Below, piece after piece: positions 16,401 through 24,427 of a stretch of DNA of 64,000 bases. Both the position numbers and the translations under genes were made by a program. The DNA comes from Collinsella aerofaciens (lineage in GTDB: Bacteria; Actinomycetota; Coriobacteriia; Coriobacteriales; Coriobacteriaceae). The stretch's first letter is position 1. Every line of letters starts with the position of its first letter. Location: NCBI RefSeq assembly GCF_028209625.1, contig NZ_JAQLDU010000010.1, forward strand, positions 1-64,000. The letters are read 5' to 3'. Below the pieces are notes generated by a model. That model saw nothing but the letters and a program-made list of their open reading frames with translations. It did no database searches and was not told the DNA's origin.

Positions 16401-18893
16401 GAGAGCATGGTGCGTACAGATAAGAAGTACTACGTTCGCGCGATGATTACCACGGACGTTAATTTCTACAACAAGGGCGATAATGTCGTGAGGACTGCCA
16501 CGCGGCGCTATGAGAGTAACTTGCTGCAGGCCAAGGTGAACGGGGCGGATCCGACGTTCACGTATTACTACCCGCATGTGAACACCTCGGTTGAGGCAAA
16601 AGGAAAGCCGCAGGACGGGCTAACTGGTTCTTATGAAAGCCCCTTGACCCTTGAGTCTTCTCCGACCGATGCGGAGATGGCGGTGCCGGGTTATAAGTTC
16701 TTGGGCTGGATTTCGACTGCCGAGGTCCAGAAGGATTCTGCCGTCTGGAACTATATCTACGACGTCGCCGGCGATTCCTTCACCACTTCTGACCCGGATA
16801 AGGCCGAACCGTATCTGGTGAAACCAGATTTTAAGGTCACCCAGTGGCAGGATGCCTATCCGGTGTACGCGAAGTACGATGTTAGGTACACCACCAACCT
16901 GTATCGCGCCGGTTTTAAGGGCACGGACAAGGTCAATGTGCCTAGGTACGACATCGATCCCGTTATCAACGCGGGCACCGACCCTGCTACGGCAACGGTG
17001 ACCCCTGACGTCACGACTCCGGTTTATAAAGCAGGCGGTGAGCTGTATAAGTTGCAGAAGGTTGAGATCGAGCTTCCGAATGGCGAAGTTGAAGAGATCG
17101 AACCTAACGGCGATAACTCGTATTCCCATCAGGTGGAACCCGGCGGGGCCTATACATTTGTGGCGTACTATTCGCCATTGGCGGTCGTGTACCATCTCAA
17201 TGCCAAAGATGTTGACGGCAAAGTTGCTCAGCAAGGCGATATGCTCGGCAACCTTGATGGCGGCATCCCGAAGCCCACTTATGACGTCAGCGCTATCGAT
17301 AGGGATACAGGAGGTGCGTTCAACGCCTTCGTGGGCTGGACGGAAGCCAAGCCGGCACCTGTCAAGGGCTATGTCGCTTGGTCGGAGGGTATCCGCATGG
17401 TGAGTGCTTCTACCGTGGTCAGGGCCCCCATGGAGCTGTACCCGGTCTACCGTCCCAGCCTGGTTACCGTTCAATCGAACATCGACTTAAATCTCGCGAA
17501 TCCTGCTCTTGTCCGCGGTCTCGGCCGTACTGATTCCGGCGACCAGATCTCTCTTGAGGTCAAGGCTGTCAAGGAGGTTGTGGGCATTGACGGCACCAAG
17601 TACGACTTTGTCGGCTGGTCGCGCGATTATGTCAATGACGGGCAGTACACCCTGATGACTGACGATGAGAAGTATCCCCTCGAGGGCAGCGAGCCCTTTG
17701 AGAGCGTGACCTACACTGCGGTGTACAAGAAGACGCCGCTTAAAGTGCGCTATCACGACACCGAAGGCAACGTCATCTACACCGCTACGGTAGACCCGAA
17801 CGATACGAGTGTTCTGCGTGGCCAGGATGGCAATGCCGGCTTTGTTCAGACAGTTAAGGTGCCCAAGATGTACGAGAACGGCAACCCGGTCTATGACGAC
17901 AAGGGTGAACCCGTCATGGAGCCAAAGGAAGTGGCCTACGATCCCGAAGCCTACTCCGCAATCGTCGCATTCCTGGGCGAGCGAGCGGATAGCAGCTTGA
18001 AGGAGTTGTTCTTGGAGTGGCAGTGGGTTAATGGCGACAAAGCTGTGGCGTGGAGCGACTTCAAGGGTAAACCGGTTACAGCCAACATGGATTTGTATCC
18101 GGTGACGTATAGGGTCGTCGCTAACGACACATCGGACGATGCGAGCCCTAAGAATGTGACCGGGCAGCTCAAGTGGTTGCTTGATCCCAATGCCGCGAAC
18201 ACGATAGATGACAAGAGCGATAAGGCGCCGTTCAAGGCTTGCTTTGCAAAGCCCTTCATGGGCACGCAACTGACGGTGCACGTTGACCGCGTGGGCTATG
18301 GTCTTCCTGGCCAGACTCCTGCGCCTGTCAACGGGAAGTATGTCTCGCTTTACAGTTCGGGTTCAGGCGAGGGCTCGTTTGAGCTGACGAATCGTTTGGA
18401 CTACAAGCTCACGGGCGACGGCACTCAGAGCGATGGCAATGCGGTGTTCGATTTCGCCGCTACGCATACGCTCAAGATCGTCAAGCAAACCCAGGATAGC
18501 TGGGCGAAGGGCAAGACGTTCCGCTTCAAGGTTTCCCGGGCCGGCATGGACGGCAACGCCTTGGAGGAGCGCACGGTTGAGGTAACGGTGTCATCGGATG
18601 CGCAGCTGAAGGACGGTTCCGCCTGGTACTCCGGCGCTATCGAGCTTGCGGTCCCGGCGGGTATCTACACCGTCGAGGAGGACTCAGCGTGGGCATGGCG
18701 CTACAGCAACAAAATCGGCGTCCCTGGCAAGCAGCCGGGCGATAAGGCGCAGGCGACTATCTCCGCTGCATCGAGCGCGAACGATGCCACGTTCACCTGC
18801 ACGAACACGCGTGTGAACGACAAATGGATCGACGGCAGCAAGCGTGCCCATAACGTTTGGAGCAACGGCAACGTAGCAAAGAAGGAGGATTAG
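13422..18893 (+). CDS. Giant secreted adhesin-like protein (beta-helix plus InlB-type repeats)
   Basis: The 1823-residue protein has an ordinary signal peptide (1-34, cleavage after VVHA). Residues about 100-330 carry GLUG/beta-helix-like segments (GVFDGQNHTVEGLNY, GGLAGRI). From about 550 to 1600 there are several InlB B-repeat-like units, each with a GWF/GWT/GWY core (GYRFMGWFREP, GYRFLGWYENK, GYKFLGWIST, YDFVGWSRDY) and a closing Y-P-V-Y or Y-T-A-V-Y strand. The C-terminal part (about 1690-1795) looks like a Cna-B/prealbumin fold (LKIVKQTQDS, GIYTVEEDS). There is no LPXTG or membrane tail; it ends NGNVAKKED. It lies inside the fibre operon, so a tip or matrix adhesin is likely but inferred. 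Confidence 0.85.
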   Translation: MKIKNINRGMLSRLVAVAAIALCCVMALPTVVHAEDVPENKNEFHIKNEADFLSCVALSRERDTSGWYVYLDNDIELDSDDMKAIVANTVKHLSFGNKEHPFKGVFDGQNHTVEGLNYDKDAFDPERDTGFFAETNGATIKNFLVKDANVWADFRGGIIVGKAVNTRFENVMVMESTLHVTCANNALNLITNAGFEGGLIAGELDGCTLYNCEVRGGRAVNNTTSGVQALGGEGLYMAAFAGYVTNSTIEYCRVTPTRNGDGSVAKNGMTDVTNKYDVAVGALGGNNVYASGFVGCMAGNAKIIDCFSTAQCYSYAASYVGVVAVTRAWTGGLAGRILTEKGNELVRSHFAGDLSSRQYNPIAVIPIIQNDVNLGGIAARANKGDATVTECYFKPSVSLKGSSQGNPAKKKIPSFGGDGTTKGDGYGPWDDERYTTRELWEEHDYDFCAGTMRSTDNDDALGGQHPNEWAMDYTLNIPVHGQSVKATIDFPGAGTATIEATKLGIEQKTSDPYAFAVSAVLAGTAQGLAQGDTSVTFRQDTSAKPEGLSKANDGYRFMGWFREPDVRVNRIGQDNSWFDGKTDAAAVAADKRVEENTAHDKASTYTADNGSGVDEKFGFKGNDLFIASYEAQVLFYNVKGETLDWKTGDAHDKSVDWYRYGVDVTPTAPADREGLSDSATFIGWTSQPSNEAGKNGAYAAITSTQLADLKNKGAFYPAGSEITVVGPTDFYPVYSDYVSNILTEFEGHDPDDKTKREGVGKTYVKVGTAEDGTSAYTVQVLDVSGNAISKDGTLPDGYRFLGWYENKGTEDAPLEVRVSRDPSYTLPADVDLTAPHTYIARFEYRVDYYVRAYTNHEFTDSKLLCSVWNRYQTPFEENVGSTFVRENVVHWGPEHVDHGIKDSYETCGTRFTKETLVVSPLNAYSHNVKNDTGADTLKNLYADTDFPGAATLSDTWTSASLNVTVKPVNDRYRLNFWTLERDGEYWTYVKNPIESMVRTDKKYYVRAMITTDVNFYNKGDNVVRTATRRYESNLLQAKVNGADPTFTYYYPHVNTSVEAKGKPQDGLTGSYESPLTLESSPTDAEMAVPGYKFLGWISTAEVQKDSAVWNYIYDVAGDSFTTSDPDKAEPYLVKPDFKVTQWQDAYPVYAKYDVRYTTNLYRAGFKGTDKVNVPRYDIDPVINAGTDPATATVTPDVTTPVYKAGGELYKLQKVEIELPNGEVEEIEPNGDNSYSHQVEPGGAYTFVAYYSPLAVVYHLNAKDVDGKVAQQGDMLGNLDGGIPKPTYDVSAIDRDTGGAFNAFVGWTEAKPAPVKGYVAWSEGIRMVSASTVVRAPMELYPVYRPSLVTVQSNIDLNLANPALVRGLGRTDSGDQISLEVKAVKEVVGIDGTKYDFVGWSRDYVNDGQYTLMTDDEKYPLEGSEPFESVTYTAVYKKTPLKVRYHDTEGNVIYTATVDPNDTSVLRGQDGNAGFVQTVKVPKMYENGNPVYDDKGEPVMEPKEVAYDPEAYSAIVAFLGERADSSLKELFLEWQWVNGDKAVAWSDFKGKPVTANMDLYPVTYRVVANDTSDDASPKNVTGQLKWLLDPNAANTIDDKSDKAPFKACFAKPFMGTQLTVHVDRVGYGLPGQTPAPVNGKYVSLYSSGSGEGSFELTNRLDYKLTGDGTQSDGNAVFDFAATHTLKIVKQTQDSWAKGKTFRFKVSRAGMDGNALEERTVEVTVSSDAQLKDGSAWYSGAIELAVPAGIYTVEEDSAWAWRYSNKIGVPGKQPGDKAQATISAASSANDATFTCTNTRVNDKWIDGSKRAHNVWSNGNVAKKED

Positions 18894-18894
18894 C

Positions 18895-19476
18895 ATGTCC
18901 AAGCGCAAGCGCATCATCGCCTTGCTGGTGGGGGTTATCCTCCTGGCCGGTACGGCAGGCACGTTGGCCTGGCTTTCGGTTACGGGCGTGCTGGTCAACC
19001 AGTTCGGCATCGGGTCGGTGACGCCATCGGTTCAGGAAACGCTCAACGGCAAAGTGAAAAGCGATGTCAAGGCGAAGAACACGGGTACCGCGCCCGCCTA
19101 TATTCGTGCTGCAGTGGATATCTACTGGCAGGACCAGGATGGCGCACGCCTGTGGGATGAGCCGAAGGAGGAGCCGAAGGGTGAGGCGGATTACGAGATT
19201 GCGTGGAGCGTGGCTGATGCCTCGGGCGCGAACTCGGCTTATAACTGGGTTAAGGCGAGCGACGGGTTCTATTACTGGACGTCGCCCGTCGCTCCTGGCG
19301 CGGAAACCGGCGTGCTCATTAATAGGGTTACCGAGCTCAAGGCAACCGAAGGTCGCAATCTTGTCGTGGATATCTCCACTCAGGCGGTCCAGGCGACGCC
19401 CGATGAGGCCGTGCACGACGCATGGGGTTGCTCGGTCGAGAATGACGTGCTGGTGCCGCCGCATGGAGGTGCGTAA
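18895..19476 (+). CDS. SipW-dependent TasA-like protein 3
   Basis: The 193-residue protein starts MSKRKR, then a hydrophobic segment (about 7-28) and GTLAWLSVTGVLVNQFGIGS, the SipW-type cleavage region. The mature part has VKAKNTGTAPAYIRAAVDIYW and YNWVKASDGFYYWTSPVAPG, matching the plan of the protein at 12771, so the two are probably paralogues. GAAGGAGG precedes the ATG, which lies one base after the upstream stop. It is probably a minor subunit connecting the adhesin or fibre to the wall protein. Confidence 0.82.
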   Translation: MSKRKRIIALLVGVILLAGTAGTLAWLSVTGVLVNQFGIGSVTPSVQETLNGKVKSDVKAKNTGTAPAYIRAAVDIYWQDQDGARLWDEPKEEPKGEADYEIAWSVADASGANSAYNWVKASDGFYYWTSPVAPGAETGVLINRVTELKATEGRNLVVDISTQAVQATPDEAVHDAWGCSVENDVLVPPHGGA

Positions 19477-19478
19477 GT

Positions 19479-20177
19479 ATGGCGTTCCCGATTCGTAAAG
19501 GTGTTGCGCGCTCCTTGCGTTGCATGGTCGCGGCCATTTTCTGCGTGGTCGCGCTCGCTGTTCCCGCCCGTGCGTTTGCCGATACTCCCGCGATTGCCTA
19601 TGACGGAAATGCGCGTCAGCTGACGGTCTCGGGGGCGACGGACTCCTCGGGGGAGCCCGATCTGTTTTTGGCCTTTAAAGATCTGATGCCTGGCGATGTG
19701 CGTGATCAGCAGATAGAGATTCGTGCCACGGGCGTAAAGTCCCAGGTGCGCGTGTTTGTGCGTGCCGTTGTCGATCACGAGACGGCACGCCTGCTGTCGC
19801 CCATTACCCTAACGGCGTCGGCGGGCGATGGCTCTGCAGGTTGGCTCCAGACAGGAACACCGGGCAGCGCGTTCGCTTATCCCACGCAAATCGCCACGTT
19901 TACGAGCGATGGCAGCACGGTGCTTAATTTGCAGCTAAACGTTCCGACATCGGTGGGCAACGAGGTTGCCGACGCAAACAAGACCATTCGCTGGGAGATT
20001 ACCGCCGAGGACGATGGCGAGAAGATTCCCGTGCAGTCTGCTGACAGCAAGAAGCCCGGCTTGCTTGGTCTGGCGGCAACGGGCGACAACACGCTCACGT
20101 TGCTTTTGGTGTTGCTGACACTTGCAATCATCGCATTTATAGCCGCACTTCTTTTGTCCCGGAGGGATAAGCGCTAG
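19479..20177 (+). CDS. Wall-anchored protein of the fibre operon (LAATG sorting motif)
   Basis: The 232-residue protein has a signal peptide (about 1-34, AFADT), a beta-rich domain (LFLAFKDLMPGDVRDQQIEI, then VRVFVRAVV) and a C-terminal LAATG motif, a long hydrophobic stretch and the tail SRRDKR. This is a sortase signal with LAATG replacing LPXTG. GDV-type segments resemble those of TasA-like partners. GGAGG precedes the ATG; the gap to the previous gene is 2 bases. As the last gene and the only one with an anchor, it is the likely base attaching the fibre to peptidoglycan (inference). Confidence 0.82.
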   Translation: MAFPIRKGVARSLRCMVAAIFCVVALAVPARAFADTPAIAYDGNARQLTVSGATDSSGEPDLFLAFKDLMPGDVRDQQIEIRATGVKSQVRVFVRAVVDHETARLLSPITLTASAGDGSAGWLQTGTPGSAFAYPTQIATFTSDGSTVLNLQLNVPTSVGNEVADANKTIRWEITAEDDGEKIPVQSADSKKPGLLGLAATGDNTLTLLLVLLTLAIIAFIAALLLSRRDKR

Positions 20178-20198
20178 GTTCATCTTCTAAACGCAACG

Positions 20199-20321
20199 CC
20201 CTCCCGGGCGGCGGGCACGAAGTTCCCTGCTCTACAGTCCTGCGCAAGACGAAGGCCACATTAAGTGGCCTTCTTTGCGTGCGGAACTCGCGATGAACTT
20301 CGAGCCCGCCGCTCGGGAGGG
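20199..20321. repeat. Palindromic element E1 with terminator core
   Basis: The 26-bp arms (20199-20224 and 20296-20321, 24 of 26 paired) enclose a core holding GAAGGCCAC-ATTAA-GTGGCCTTCTTT (20251-20276), a terminator for the fibre operon. The same core, about 95% identical, occurs inverted in element E2 (20733-20860). Confidence 0.75.
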
Positions 20322-20650
20322 CGCCCCTTTATTGACGGAAGGCCTAATAAGCGGATATTCCATGCCCGGATGTATTCAGAGCGGGACGGGCTTTCCGGAT
20401 GGGCGGTGTTTCGGAAAGTGTGTCCCAGAATCGGCGCTCAGAGTGGTCCCCACTTTCCGGTTGATGTCTTGTCCGGAAACTATGTCCCGGAATTAAGGCT
20501 TGGAATGGGATGCACTTTCCGGTTGAGAGCCTTAGCGGAAAGTGCGACCCGGAATTTACTCTTGAAGTGGGATGCGCTTTCCCAACAGGCCCTCAAGCGG
20601 AAACTGCGTCCCATTCCGAAGGCAGATTCCGGGACACACTTTCCGAATAC
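20315..20650. repeat. Hairpin array B (62-bp period, 4.5 units)
   Basis: It has the same leader as array A (GGGCGCCCCTTTATTGACGG...CCTAATAAGC), then units starting at 20383, 20445, 20507 and 20569, exactly 62 bp apart, and a half unit at 20631. The unit order corresponds one to one with array A; unit 3 is the closest match (GGGATGCACTTTCCGGTTGA...GCGGAAAGTGCGACCC). The orientation is the same, so the two arrays are direct repeats about 9.7 kb apart with the fibre operon between them. Confidence 0.85.
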
Positions 20651-20732
20651 AAAGAAGGTCACTTAATGTGGCCTTCAACTTATATATGTTCAGCGGATAC
20701 CCCCATGACAAGCCGTGCTCCAACAACAAGGC

Positions 20733-20860
20733 GTCTGTCCGGGCGGAGGCATATAAGGTTCATCGCGAGTTCCGCACGCAAAGGAGGCCACTTAATGTGG
20801 CCTCCGTCTTGCGCAGGACTGTCCGAGCAGGGAACCTTATATGCCTCCGCCCGGACAGAC
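20733..20860. repeat. Palindromic element E2 with terminator core
   Basis: Perfect 28-bp arms (GTCTGTCCGGGCGGAGGCAT... at 20733-20760, complement 20833-20860) enclose an inverted copy of the E1 core. On the minus strand GGAGGCCAC-ATTAA-GTGGCCTCCTTT terminates the transferase gene at 20882. A partial third copy of the core hairpin lies at about 20645-20670. Confidence 0.8.
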
Positions 20861-20881
20861 GTTTCAGTTATGAGCGACCCG

Positions 20882-23182
20882 CTACTTGATCTTCGTCGTG
20901 CCCGGTGCCAGGTTGGGGTCGGTCTCGTTGGCCTCGGTCTGGAAGTGCTCGGTATACACGTTCTTGCCGTCGCGGAACATCTCGTAATACTGCATCTTGG
21001 CGTAATCCTCGCGCGCCTTGGTGGCGGCTGCGGCAGCGGCGTCGTCACCGGTGACGTTGGAGGAGAGCGCCCAGCGCAGGCTGGCGTCCTCGTAGCCGAC
21101 CGAGTTGATGGCGGGCAGCGACTTGCGCAGCGTCATGTGCGCCTTCTGGTAGTCGGACAGCGGTGCGCCGATCAACTGCATAAGCTGCGTGGACAGGTAG
21201 TTGGTGGACAAGTCGTCGACCTCGCTTGTCTGGTCGCAGCCGGCAACGTCGTAGTTGGCCCAGATGATGTAGTCGGTCTGCCACAGACGCTCCTGGTGCG
21301 TGGCGTCGTCCTCGTTGGTAAACCACTTGTCATTGAACTTGGACGGGAAGAACGGCTGATGGTCGCCCCAGAACACCACGACCACCTTGCGGTCGAGCTT
21401 GCTTAAGGCGTTAAGGAAGTAGCGCAGCGCCTGGTCGGACTGCTCGATGCACGAGACATACTCGTCGACATCGGAGAGCGTGCCGTCCTCGACGGTCTTG
21501 GCGTCCAGGTCGGTCGTGTCGATGTTCAGGTGCATCTGCTTGTCGACCGGCAGCAGGCCCGTGTCGTAGCCCGAGTGGTTCTGCATGGTCACGTCGAAGA
21601 TAAACTGCGGATCGGCGTTCTGGTCGAGCAGCTCAAGAATCTTGTCGTAGGTAGCCTGGTCGGTCACCATGCCGCGCAGGGTATCGGCTCCCTGGAAGTC
21701 GTTGATGGACAGGAACTGGTCAAAGCCAAAGTCCTTGTAGACGTTCTCGCGGTTCCAGTTGGTCGCGTGGTTGGGGTGCATGGCCGTGGTGGAATATCCG
21801 AGCGACTTGAACTGCTCTGCCAGGTTCCCAGTCGTTTCCATGTTGTAGATGGTGTAGGGATACACGCCCGAGCCCAGGTTGGCCATGGAGTTGCCGGTCA
21901 TAAACTCAAACTCGGTATTGGCGGTACCGCCGCCGTAGGCGCTCACATAGAGCTTGCCGCGACTGAGGCAGTTGGACAGGCTCTTAAAGTACTGCGGACC
22001 CTCGTAGCCGGCGCGCATGTTCTGGTAGACCGACAGATCCGAGAACGTCTCGTTCATGATGGCGATGACCGTGGGCTTCTCGCTGTCGAACTGCTCCTTT
22101 GCGGCGGCGCGCTCGTCACTCTTGGCCGCGTCGGACTTGTCGTAGGCCTTGGCGTACTTTTTGAGCGTGGTCTTGGCATCGTCGACGGAGTAGTCGGCGG
22201 GTTTGGGCGGCTTGATGGACTGCGCCGCACTAATAAAGGCAGGCAGGTAGCCCTCGCGCCAGTAGCTCTCGAGCGGACGCCAGGTGTAGACGGTGATGCC
22301 GAGGGTGTTGTAGTAGTCGATAAGCGTGACATGCGCGGTCACGCCGCCCAGGCACAGCACCGCCACGAGCAGGTTGATGAGCAGCATGCGCTTGGCGTTG
22401 GCGGCACCCTTTTGACGGTGCGGTGCCACCAGGCCGGCGTACTCGCATAGCAGCATGGCGATGGCGGTAAAGCCCATGGACAGCACGCAGAACAGCGAGA
22501 TGGAGAAGGTGTAGCCGTTGCCGGCGACTGCGGCGGCGGTGGAGATGGCCGAAAGGTCGCCCGGCTGGATGGGCATGGATTTAAACGTGATGACAAAGAA
22601 CTCGGCAATGCCCAGGACAAAGAGGGCAAAGGCCAGGACCGCGGGAGCCGCGCCGTGGCGCTGGAACAGGAAGAACAGGCCGACCATGAGCGTGGTGATG
22701 ATAGCCCACTCGAGCAGGATGCACAGGGGGTAGACCCAGGTAAAGTCGTGGTTGGACGAGACCTCCATGCCCAGCAGCGCAAAGACGCCGGCGAGCAGCA
22801 GGCACAGGACGGCGGCGACGAGCGGTTTGCCCACAAAGGCGCCGCGCAGACGGGCGAGCTTGCCGGTGGGAGCGGGGGCGTCGGGCGCGGCAAACGCAAA
22901 GACGCGCGGGGCGATACGGTCGCGGGCGATGCTGGCCCAAGCGCAGCCGGTGAGGATGGCATTGGTCAGGATGAGCATCACAAAGGCGAGCGGCTCGTTT
23001 TGGGCGACGAGGCCAATGGCGCCCCAAATGGTCAAAAAGAGCTGGAACAGGCCGAAGGCGACGCTCCACCCAAGAGCGCTTTTGGCAACGGTGCCCGACT
23101 GAGCGCGAATGGCCTTGGCCTCGCGCAAGACAAGGTAGACGGTCGCCGCAAGACCGACGAGCGAGATGGCGGCAGCGAACAT
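20882..23182 (-). CDS. LTA synthase/phosphoglycerol transferase family protein
   Basis: The 766-residue protein has an N-terminal membrane domain with about five or more segments (1-300) and an extracellular sulfatase-fold domain. The catalytic region reads MNETFSDLSVY and YGGGTANTEFEFMTGNS, with the Thr nucleophile expected of LtaS-type enzymes. Metal-site segments VFWGDHQPF and MQNHSGYDTG are also present. Such enzymes transfer glycerol-phosphate or similar groups onto surface glycolipids or glycans. The ATG at 23182 follows GAGGAG; a GTG at 23197 would put that site inside the gene. It is monocistronic, ending in element E2. Confidence 0.88.
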   Translation of the reverse strand: MFAAAISLVGLAATVYLVLREAKAIRAQSGTVAKSALGWSVAFGLFQLFLTIWGAIGLVAQNEPLAFVMLILTNAILTGCAWASIARDRIAPRVFAFAAPDAPAPTGKLARLRGAFVGKPLVAAVLCLLLAGVFALLGMEVSSNHDFTWVYPLCILLEWAIITTLMVGLFFLFQRHGAAPAVLAFALFVLGIAEFFVITFKSMPIQPGDLSAISTAAAVAGNGYTFSISLFCVLSMGFTAIAMLLCEYAGLVAPHRQKGAANAKRMLLINLLVAVLCLGGVTAHVTLIDYYNTLGITVYTWRPLESYWREGYLPAFISAAQSIKPPKPADYSVDDAKTTLKKYAKAYDKSDAAKSDERAAAKEQFDSEKPTVIAIMNETFSDLSVYQNMRAGYEGPQYFKSLSNCLSRGKLYVSAYGGGTANTEFEFMTGNSMANLGSGVYPYTIYNMETTGNLAEQFKSLGYSTTAMHPNHATNWNRENVYKDFGFDQFLSINDFQGADTLRGMVTDQATYDKILELLDQNADPQFIFDVTMQNHSGYDTGLLPVDKQMHLNIDTTDLDAKTVEDGTLSDVDEYVSCIEQSDQALRYFLNALSKLDRKVVVVFWGDHQPFFPSKFNDKWFTNEDDATHQERLWQTDYIIWANYDVAGCDQTSEVDDLSTNYLSTQLMQLIGAPLSDYQKAHMTLRKSLPAINSVGYEDASLRWALSSNVTGDDAAAAAATKAREDYAKMQYYEMFRDGKNVYTEHFQTEANETDPNLAPGTTKIK

Positions 23183-23395
23183 GCTGAGACTCCTCACAAA
23201 CTAAAACCTACGAAAGCGGGGGTTTACCCGATTGTTACCAAGATATGCGCTGCATTTGGTGACTGCGCACAACAACCAGCCATAATAACGCGCGTGCGTG
23301 GTGGTGTTGCGCAATGTAGCGGCGACCTGCGCGATAATGGACGGGAATTACACGGAAACGTAAAGGCTTCTTAAAGAAATGGCGAGGGTAGGGCG

Positions 23396-24268
23396 ATGAG
23401 CGAGCAGGTTTGCAAGGCGGACATGGGCAGCGACGGAGCTGCGGTCGTGGATACATACGGCTATCCGGTCGAGACTACGGGCAACGCGGTACTGGACATC
23501 TTGGAGCATCGCTCGTCTACGCGTGCCTTCGCGCGTGATGACGATGACCGTCCCGTGGCGGTGACCGACGAACAGCGGGCGGCGATTCTGCATGCGGCGA
23601 GCCGTGCGCCGTCGGCAGGCGCCATGATGATGTATTCCATCGTGAGCATTCGTGAGCAGGCCACATTGGACCGCCTGGCCGACCTGTGCGATCATCAGCC
23701 CATGATCGCCAAGGCGCCCTGGGCACTCATATTTGTAGTCGACTATGCCAAGTGGATCGATCTGTTTGAGCACGTGGGTTGCTTTGAGCCCGAGTTTGTC
23801 GAGCGCACGGGCAAGTCGCCACGTCGTGCGCCGGGCCTGGGCGACTTTGCCATCGCGGCACAGGATGCCATGATCGCCGCTCAAAACGCCGTGGTTGCCG
23901 CCGAGGCCCTGGGGCTGGGGAGCTGCTATATCGGCGATGTCGTCGAGAACGCCGAGGAAGTCGCCGCGCTGCTGGACTTGCCTCCCTATACCATGCCGCT
24001 GTCGATGCTCATCATCGGCACGCCCCGCAAGGAGCGCCCGGCGATCGCGCATCCCGTGGTGAACCTGGTGCATGAGGAGCGTTATTGTCGCGCCGACGCC
24101 GCGACCTTGGATGCGCAGGTGGCCGAGATGGACGCGATGTTTCGCCCGCACGCCCGCGAGGTGGGCGAGCGCGTCGTCGATATCTACACCCGTAAGCACA
24201 CGAGTCCCTTTATGGCCGAGATGAGCCGCTCTATGGAGTGGTGGTTCAAAAACTGGCTCGGAAAATGA
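23396..24268 (+). CDS. Nitroreductase family protein
   Basis: The 290-residue protein has the FMN-binding start of the family (ILEHRSSTRAF), RAPSAGAMMMYSIVSI and AAEALGLGSCYIGDV. The C-terminal extension after the reductase core (about 215-290) ends in KNWLGK. These enzymes reduce nitro groups, quinones or flavins with NAD(P)H. The start follows GAGGGTAGGG. It is a single gene followed by a REP-like hairpin. The physiological substrate is unknown. Confidence 0.88.
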   Translation: MSEQVCKADMGSDGAAVVDTYGYPVETTGNAVLDILEHRSSTRAFARDDDDRPVAVTDEQRAAILHAASRAPSAGAMMMYSIVSIREQATLDRLADLCDHQPMIAKAPWALIFVVDYAKWIDLFEHVGCFEPEFVERTGKSPRRAPGLGDFAIAAQDAMIAAQNAVVAAEALGLGSCYIGDVVENAEEVAALLDLPPYTMPLSMLIIGTPRKERPAIAHPVVNLVHEERYCRADAATLDAQVAEMDAMFRPHAREVGERVVDIYTRKHTSPFMAEMSRSMEWWFKNWLGK

Positions 24269-24269
24269 C

Positions 24270-24304
24270 GAATGTGACAAAGGGGGCATCCCTTTGTCAC
24301 ATTC
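24270..24304. repeat. REP-like hairpin, GACAAAGGG family
   Basis: GAATGTGACAAAGGG and CCCTTTGTCACATTC form a 15-bp perfect stem right after the nitroreductase stop. Related hairpins occur at 54770, 61971 and, degenerate, 56314. Confidence 0.75.
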
Positions 24305-24427
24305 CATATCGCCGCGGTGGCCTAAAGGCCGCATAAATGTTTATCTAGCTGGGAAAACGGTGCCATTAAAATATGGGCTGATTACATATAATCCCGTCGA
24401 ACGTTAAAATTGGGAGGAAACCGGCTT

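Noticed and set aside
13422..18893. LPXTG-type anchor in the giant fibre-operon protein
   Set aside because: The C-terminus was checked: no LPXTG-like motif, hydrophobic segment or basic tail is present.
20572..21406. Plus-strand frames opposite the LTA-synthase-type gene
   Set aside because: They are shadows of the minus-strand coding sequence and the E2 element.
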